A stretch of 64,000 nt of DNA, taken from positions 186,001-250,000 of the forward strand of contig VZQC01006354.1 in assembly GCA_009823505.1 (NCBI GenBank). Reading direction: 5' to 3'. The notes beneath the pieces are model-generated. The model had not been told where the DNA came from and did not search any database. It saw nothing but the letters and a program-made list of their open reading frames with translations. The translations under genes and the position numbers were made by a program. The DNA is from Rhizomys pruinosus (lineage: Eukaryota; Chordata; Mammalia; Rodentia; Spalacidae). This document shows positions 56,691 through 64,000 of this stretch, one piece after another (position 1 is the first letter of the stretch; every line of letters begins with the position of its first letter).

Positions 56691-58268
56691 AAAAATACTA
56701 TCAAAAACATCTTCAAAAATCATTGACACAGTCATGGGATAGGATCGTGAGCCTTAATCTCTTTTGAAGAAAAGCCACACAATGTGTCCAGCATTTCTCA
56801 GTGGGGTGAGAAGGGCCCTGGGTCCCCGGGTGGGCACATAGTTCTAAGGGGGCATCAGCTTGGTTCTGTGCAGATCTGTAGGCCATGTTCTTACATCTGT
56901 AGGTCTTTGCCCATGAAAATAAAATTCAAAATAAATGTATGTCTATAAAATAACACTGTGACTATATGAGGAGCATGGAAGTTGTCTCCATCTATTCCTG
57001 GGGTTAAGAAAACGGAAGTAAGGTAGTAGCTGCCCACCCTCTCTGGAGGCATAGCCAGATATCATCCCCAGCAACACAGGCCCTTGAATGCTGGCTCCTC
57101 CCTCACTTAGCCCTCAGGCTGTTCCACCCTCAAGGGTGGCTTCTTGGGTGGGGTTGGCTTTGATTTAAAGGAGATCATGGTCTCCAGACTCTTTCTGGAC
57201 ACCCAATATTTTAGCTGGAGCTTTCAGTAAAGTTAAAGGCACTTGGCACAGAGATGAAAAGAATAAATTAAGTGCCGAGTTGAGGCGACAGCCCTGAGGC
57301 CGGAGGTGAAGCTGGTGTGTGGCCTGCGCTGCCTTCTTCTGCTCATATCTAAAGGCACCACGTGTTTCCAGAGGGCTGTGGATTGGATTTGTCACTTGTA
57401 GCTTTCTAAAGAGGGGGACCTGGGCATAGTAGGTCCAAAGAATATAATCCCATCAGAAAACAACACAAAAAAGCCCAGTGGTGGAGGTGGACACATCTGG
57501 ACCTGAGTCCCGAGAAAGCTTCCCAAGAGGAGTCCATAAAACACCATGAACAATGTCCTCTGCAAGAGCCGTTGTCTCAGAACAGTGCACTTGGGAATAC
57601 TATGTTGTGCCCTGACCTGGAGGCAAGGGAAGAAGCCAAACTATGAACAGGGCTTCTTCAGGGAACCGGCTCTAGGGGTGAGGGCTCCAGGTAAGCCACT
57701 CCAGAGTCTGGTTTAAGCCACAGACCCCTGAAAGTTACTAGAAAGACAGGGCAATCTCAGATCAGGCACCACAGCCTTCACACTCACCTCTGCCCTGCTG
57801 GCCTGCCCTTCCTGAGCTGTCCTAAAACCAAAACCTCAAACACAGTTCTTCTATAAATTGGTGATTTGTTTATGCAAGATCCCCTCAGCAAGATGCTGTT
57901 CAAACACAAAGACAGAAAGAGAAAGTCCTCCCAGTGCTTCTCACACAGGAGCTGCTGTCAGAAATAGCCCAGGTACTGTGGGGCTCTGGGGTAAGGTGAG
58001 GAGGGAGGGGCAGTAAAGGAGGGAATTAACAGGGTTCCGGCCCACCACAGGAATCTTTCAGGCCGCTTTTTCTTCTGTTCCTGGGTTGGGCTGGCAAGTG
58101 TCTGGCCTGGATCTCTCTCAACATTGCAAGTGAGGCAGCTGCTTCGCATGGAAGGTCTCAAGGTGTCTGATCCACTCTGCTCGCTCACCCTGAGAGCCTC
58201 ACTGGCCTCCACGCTTGGTGCGTTTCCCAGTTTAAGCGAACCAGTGACTGTCAAGCTGCTTGTCCCAC
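56691..58268. other. Unique-looking segment
   Basis: About 1.6 kb without recognised repeats. Minus-strand frame 57958-58464 (168 codons) is driven by the tandem repeat at its start and has no domain I know. Confidence 0.4.
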
Positions 58269-58385
58269 TGCCTGCTGTGTAAGATTTCATCACCACACGG
58301 TGCACACTGCCTGCCATGTAAGAATTCATTACCACGTGGTGCACACTGCCTGCCATGTGAGATTTCGTCATCACACAGCACATCC
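58269..58385. repeat. 39-bp tandem repeat, three copies
   Basis: Unit starts at 58269, 58308 and 58347, each with 'tgcctgc', then 'gtaagatttcat'-like text and 'caccacacggtgcacac'-like text. The third copy merges into the left arm of an inverted repeat. Confidence 0.88.
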
Positions 58386-58449
58386 GCATGACAGAATATG
58401 TGTCTTTCGAAGATGCATATTCTGTCATGTGGATGTGGTGTGTGATGAC
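58367..58449. repeat. Inverted repeat, 39-bp arms, 5-bp loop
   Basis: Left arm 58367-58405, spacer 'ttcga' 58406-58410, right arm 58411-58449. The arms match at 35 of 39 positions. It can form a strong hairpin or cruciform. Partial pairing continues outward ('gtgagat' on both sides). Confidence 0.9.
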
Positions 58450-61400
58450 AGAGCTGCATCTCACACTGTGTGTGATCTTGCACTGAGCTCATCTGAGTGC
58501 TGTGGCTTATACAACATGATACCATGCTGTAGATTATGCTGGAACAGTGCAGAATGAGGCCAACACAGGCCTGGAGCTTTTTAGCTAAAGACACAACATT
58601 TGTGTTTAACATGGGACAAAATGCACAGCTTTATGTGCATTTTGGAGGTATATTATTGGTTTTTTAAGAGATTAATTTTCTGTCTCTGGTGCTACCTACT
58701 GGGAGTAAGCTATATTTGACACCAAGAATTGTACTCATGCTTAACCTTAATCATCATCATCAACCTATCATCCTTGAATTCATTTAAATATTTAATGCTT
58801 ATTAACACCCCTTCAGCTAACGCTACCTTTTGAAGTAACTATCTCTGTTTTTTTGCTCTTCTGCATAAGAGCTTTCCTTTCTCCTCTCTCTCTTTAAGAT
58901 TTAAGGTCTACCTTTCAGTCAATGCTAAATCATCTCTTTAGACACACTAAAGTGTCCCTAGTTCTTGCATTTGCAACTGAAGACCTCAAGAGTCTGTGCT
59001 CTGTTCCTTCTGTCCAGTATTCCCAAGGTGCTCCAGACTCCTGTTCAGCGTGTTCTCTCCAGCACAGGGGCCGGTGTACCTGGAGTGTGGCTGTGCCAGC
59101 CAATTGCCAGGTTGGCCTCTACCTGAAGATCATGGGGTATAATGGCCAGAGAAGATAGACACAAAGTCCTATTTAAAAATAGTCAACAGTGGCTTGACCT
59201 AATTTCCAGATAGGCACATGAGGGACTGAAGACCTAGGAGCAAGCTTGGCTCAGAGCGCGAGACCAGAGGGTTTGGGAGTCCTGAGAGCCTGCCCTGCAC
59301 TTCACCCCTGTCCTCACCCTACAGTGTCAGTGACACAACTATTCTCTGTGGGACCACAGAGGTGGCTCTTGTCTAAGCCCTCAGTGCTTTCTCCAGCATC
59401 TGTTGCTTTGGGGAAAGGGTCACTACTTCTACAGCTGGCAGATGGCTTCACACTGTAATGTAAGTTTGCTGGGCCTGAGGGTACCCTGGGGGTATGAAAA
59501 GCCCAAGGCGGGTAGCGCTGGGAGCCTGCTGCTAGGCAGACTTACCCACCCTGTTCTCTGAGTGAATACTGGACGGAGCTCCTCACCGGAGGTTCTGCCA
59601 CTGCTGAGGCTGAGCTGGGCCCATGAATTCATATTGGGGCCCTAACTGCAGGATCTCAGAATGTGATTGCTTCTGGAAATCGAAGTACGGTGAGGCCACT
59701 GGAGCTGCCGGATCCCGTTGACTGGTGGAGTTGTCAGGAGAAGGGTTGGGAAAGAGACACAGAGGGTTGAAAGCCATTTGAGGACAGGGCACACCAAGGA
59801 GGGAGGTCCAGTCTGGCTTCAGACTCTAGTACATCAGGAAGAAGCATCTGGCAGCCAGGAGCCCAGCTCAGAGCAGTGGTTAAAGCAGGCTGGGTGATCC
59901 AGAAGCCACACCGGGGAGAGGGCTGAAGCTGCTTTCTAGTTATTTTGCCAGAATAGAGCAACTCCTGTCACTGACAGAGACGACTGTTTGCTTTGCAGCA
60001 TACATTACATGTGGACACAGAGCTGGGCTATGGTCCGGGGCACGTGCAGGGCACTGCTGCCATCCTGTGGCCAGCCCAGCCTTTCCTACAGGTCCCTGGA
60101 TACAGAGGCCCCAAGCACTGCTCCTTCTTTAGCTTGTCACCATAGAGCTGCATGTTTTGAAAGGAGAGGAATGCTCCTGGGACTCCAGTGACTGCCTCAG
60201 GGGCTCGGTTCCTGCCCCATGAGTACTGTTTCCTTCATGTGCCAGTGGCAACGTCCTGGCAGCTGCCTCTGAGTTTCTGTGTGTCCACAGCGTAGCGTGA
60301 CCAGTATGGCCCAGAGGCAACCTTCAGCATGGTGCGCCCAAGGTCGTCTGTGCTCAGAGGCGGATGCATTGGCAGAACACAATGTCTTTGCTTCCCCTGC
60401 CAAGGGCCAGGGACCCCGCTGGCCCCAGGAGGCCCCTGAATCGGCAGGGCTGGCTGTCTTCAGAGCCTTTTTAAAAAGGAAAGTCCAGGTTGGTGGATAG
60501 ACTCTCATGAATGCCCAAGGCTGCATGACGGGGAGCAAGCATGTTATTCTGTGTGTTTAGTCCTAGATACGGGCATGGGAAACTCCTAGTGGAAATTCCT
60601 GTGCTTGGGAGATGAACTTGAAAAGGTGGTTACTGCCTGTGATGGTTCAGGGTTCCAGGGAGATGCCTGGTGGCTGATGGGGAAAGTGGCAGAAGCTGAT
60701 ATACAAAAGGAAATATTCAAACTGCCAGTTTCTTTACTTTGGGTGTCTACCACTGAGGGAAGTGGCTTGTGCTCTGATAGGCAGCCAACACCTGCCTGAT
60801 GTAGGCCTGGTTGGCTATTTAAGTCACATGAGTGAAAAGGAGAAAGAGAAGGAAGAAGGTTCCCACAGAAGACCTAGGGTGCACAGTGTGGTAGACTGGT
60901 CTGCCGTGGCTGTCTAGGCGAAGGCAGGGTTACCTAGGATGGATTAGTTCCCCAGGGTCCAGGGGGCCCTGATGGGTGCTCTGTGACTAAGCAGCTATCA
61001 TTATAGCAACTCAAGGCCAAGCCCGTGCCTGATGTTGAGACGTGTGCCACGCTACATACCTGTCAGTCATGATTTCTGCACTTGTTAAATCCTGAGATGT
61101 GGGCAAACAGCTGGTGATAGGATGCTGGGGAGTCAGCATTATTCTTTAGTGGCGGTCTGAGTGTTTACCCAGGCAATGTCCTCTACCATGTTGTCCCCAG
61201 ATGGAGGCTGTCGTTGGCAGTGTGGGACAGTGAGAGGGCCTGTATCACATGCAGGCTGCAGTGTAGTGGCTGTCATGCTGGTGGTGGCTCGCTCCTCAGG
61301 AAGGAGTGTCCACTAGCACTGTGTCACAGGCTTATGCTCTCGAGTGCAATGCTGGTGCCAAGCACTTGGCCTGCAGCTTAAGGGCTTAGAACACACTTCC

Positions 61401-61941
61401 GGCTCGGAAGTGCTGCTGTGAGTGGCGGCTGTAGCAACTCCCTCTCATCCTCTTTTGTGATCATCTGGACAATCCTAGCTTTTGGATCTGGTTCTTTGGC
61501 TGAATGACACATCTGGAGAAAGCTGTGATTCCATGGGGGACTGTGGCCTTATTCTAGTGCCTTTGGTCAGAGTAACTCATGTTTTTACTCCAGGGTCCAC
61601 CTCCTCATGCTGAGACCTCTCTGACTGTGGATCCAACTCTATAGTACTCCTCAGGCACAGATAGGAATGCAGTGGACCTCTCTGACATGAAGTAATGACT
61701 AGTCCCTGCCCACAGGGAGCTTGCTGCCATTATGTAATTAAGTAGTTGTTATAAGTGATAAAAAATATAATCCATAAACATTGGTTGACACATACTGTAC
61801 AGAAAAGACTGAAGGAACAAGTAGTATGGGCCCAGTGTAGGACAGACGTTGTCCCACCATGCTCCAGTGCTGAGAGTTCTGCAGGGCACAGAAGTTATTG
61901 AATTGAATTTGGGTGGCTTTTGATTCAACTTCATGCTTTTT
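58450..61941. other. Unique-looking segment, 3.5 kb
   Basis: The longest stretch of the window without any repeat I recognise. Open frames are all short (113 codons at most) and unconvincing. No clear exon pair. It could be intron or regulatory DNA. Confidence 0.45.
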
Positions 61942-62106
61942 TTTTTTTTTTTTTTTTTTGGTCTTTTTCGAGACAGTGTCTCCCTGTAGCCCCAGCTGTC
62001 CTGGAACGCACTCTGTAGTCCAGGCTGGCCTTGAACTCACAAAGATCCGCCTGCCTCTGTCTCCCGAGCGCTAGGATTAAAGGCGTGCGCCACCACGCCC
62101 GGCTAG
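61942..62106 (-). mobile_element. Young B1 SINE
   Basis: Minus-strand B1 with a long pure T tract and many intact CpGs ('ggcgtgcgccaccacgcccgg'). 'cttcatgcttttt' at about 61929-61941 is repeated at 62107-62119. Confidence 0.95.
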
Positions 62107-62119
62107 CTTCATGCTTTTT

Positions 62120-63683
62120 CAAAATGGGTTGTCTACACCAGGCTCTTAGCTCCATACTGCCCTGTGCTGTGCTCTGTCTACACTAGGCTCTTGTCTCTGT
62201 GTCTGTGTTCTGTGGTTTGTCCTGGAGAGAATTCTGCCTCAAGGGTTCCTTCGCAAAGCAAGAGTTTTCAAACAAAATTAGGCAACCACACTTCTTGAAG
62301 CCACTTCCTGTGGAGCACTGCTCACATAGACATTTTGCATGTTGGAGGTGTCAGAACGGGCCTCGTTTAATGACAAACCTGTCTACTCTGTGCTTACAAT
62401 GCTCACCCAGAGCTGGGGTTTATTCTTACCCTGGCACCATGCCAAGGGCCTGCCTGGGACAGACCTCCCAGGAGAGATACTTTCTGGGCCCTTCTGCAAA
62501 CCTCACTCTTAGGAAGGTGGCCCTGGGGGAAGAGGGAGGCTGCCCACTGGGTGTGACTGTCCCTGGCTTGTCATTTAGAGCTCAGCTGGTGACTAATCAG
62601 CACAGTACTAAACAATAGGTGCTTGTGAGAGTCTTAATTCAATTAGCTGGTATGTATGTAATTAGAAGCTCATTTACCCACCTAAGTGCCAGGCTACTTT
62701 TATCTTTGTGCTTTCCCTTAATCTTTTGGGAGGGAATTAACTAAGGAACAATGAAGAGCATGGTTTGACATCCAGCATCAAAACCAGATATGATGTTTCA
62801 GTATCTGCACAGCCAAAGCAACATCTGTACATTTGTTTCAGGGGCTTGTGACTCCTCACCCACCCACTGTCCCTTCTTTCCACTCACCTCAGCGGCAGCC
62901 ACTAACTGAATTTAAGCATGTTTTCCATTTCACAACATGGGTGTCAGCAGTAAGTGCTTAAGCAACACGTGCATGAGAGGCTTTGCGTTCAGTTTCGACA
63001 GCGAAATCTGTTTTTGCAATGCTCCTGGTCCTCCCTCTGTCTCCTGATGCCTGTCCTCTGCTCAGAGGAGTCGCCCTCTCCTCATTGTGGCTCCTGGGTC
63101 CTGGTAGGAGCCCAGGCACCAGAGTTTCTCTGGTCACAAGTGTGGGAGTGGCGCTGTGCGTGTTGCCAAATACTCACCGTCTAGACCCCTGCCAGCGCAG
63201 TGAGGGGCCCTCAGTGTTTTCAGACCATTTGACATTTGGCCCACCTAGTTCCTGGAGCATCTCCGTTTCCATTTTCTCTGGGTCTTTGGTTTCCTGATGT
63301 CTGAACTGACTGTTCACTTTTCTTCACTTTGTTTTCTGGTGACTTCTGTGTCTGACCTTCAGTGACTTCTTGGCATTATGTATATTCTGGAAACCAGTCC
63401 CTGTCACAACACTGTACATTCCTTCCAACCATTTCTGGTCTTTACTTGGCCTTCAGTGTTTTTTGTAGTGAAATAATTTAAAAATATTCATGTTTTGTAA
63501 CTGTTTTTATTTTAAGAAGCTTTTCATACTTATGATGTAAAGTTTGGCTATTTTTCCCTATACTATTAAATGTTATACTACATAGGATTTGGTACATAGA
63601 TGATATGGGAGACTAATTTTACTTTTCCCATAGACAGATTATTCTATGTGGAATAGGACTAGTCTATGCTTCTCTCTTGCTAT
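62120..63683. other. Unique-looking segment
   Basis: No repeat or gene recognised; AT-rich towards the right. Confidence 0.45.
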
Positions 63684-63878
63684 TTTTTTTATGTGTATGA
63701 GTGTTATATCTGCATGTGTGTAAGTGCACCTGTGTCATGCAATGTCCACAGAGGACAGAAGAGGGTATTGGATCCCCTGGAACTGGAGTTATGGTTGGTT
63801 ATTAGCCACCACACGGGTGCTGGGATTCAAACCTTGGTTTTCTTCAAGAGCTCTTAACCACTGAGCCATCTTTCCAGC
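63684..63878 (-). mobile_element. Older B2/B3 SINE
   Basis: Minus-strand copy without the internal duplicated block, with many lost CpGs. 'ctctcttgct' and 'ctctcttact' flank it. Confidence 0.88.
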
Positions 63879-64000
63879 CCCCTCTCTTACTGTTGATATA
63901 TTTTTATGGGTCTTCAACATGCATTTTGGGTACTCTGAGTCCACCGGTCACCAGTTAACAGATTATTAGCCTGAAAATTATTGTAGAAGTAGACCCTAGC

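Noticed and set aside
57958..58464. 168-codon minus-strand frame
   Set aside because: Its start is built from the 39-bp tandem repeats and the rest has no recognisable domain.

Overview
This window looks like non-coding, repeat-dense DNA from a muroid rodent. It carries many B1 and B2 SINEs (B1 ending in 'aaaaagaccaaaa', B2 with a tRNA-like head), ID- and B3/B4-like SINEs, rodent L1s with tandem 5' UTR monomers, an ERVK-type solo LTR and older MaLR-like LTRs. The B1/B2 variants do not look like house mouse or rat; a cricetid or spalacid is my best guess (inference). I find no complete host protein-coding gene. Nearly all long open frames are repeats.

Layout. 1-2590: minus-strand L1 carrying ORF1 and the start of ORF2, interrupted by two B1s and a rodent repeat nested in one of them. 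2980-8181: an old minus-strand L1 split by a younger 5'-truncated L1 (5263-7422) and a B2. 8300-13015: SINEs, an MLT1-like LTR and an old plus-strand L1 tail. 13655-20970: one ancient minus-strand L1 that has taken in a B1, a B2 fragment, a solo LTR with a perfect 6-bp target-site duplication (15148-15665), a 43-bp minisatellite that appears to have grown out of the L1's own endonuclease region, and, inside that minisatellite, a young L1 (16581-19266) with a 16-bp target-site duplication and an unbroken ORF2 remainder. 21120-38770: mostly unique DNA with scattered SINEs, LTR-like repeats and short tandem repeats, plus a possible 57-bp exon (32394-32450). 38770-43800: about 185 copies of a 25-bp minisatellite with a near-perfect central block. 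43803-51010: an old, near full-length plus-strand L1 with two promoter monomers, inserted at the right edge of that array; it contains a B1 and an antisense processed copy of Polr2l. 51050-64000: largely unique DNA with B1/B2 copies, a CpG-richer segment with a possible first exon (54733-54780), and a 39-bp-arm inverted repeat beside 39-bp tandem repeats (58269-58449).

The parts do not form a pathway. The window is a record of nested retrotransposition, from ancient L1 through minisatellite growth to recent L1 and B2 insertion, together with two minisatellites that differ in origin and homogeneity. The best leads are the L1-derived 43-bp minisatellite, the homogenised 25-bp array, and the two possible host exons.
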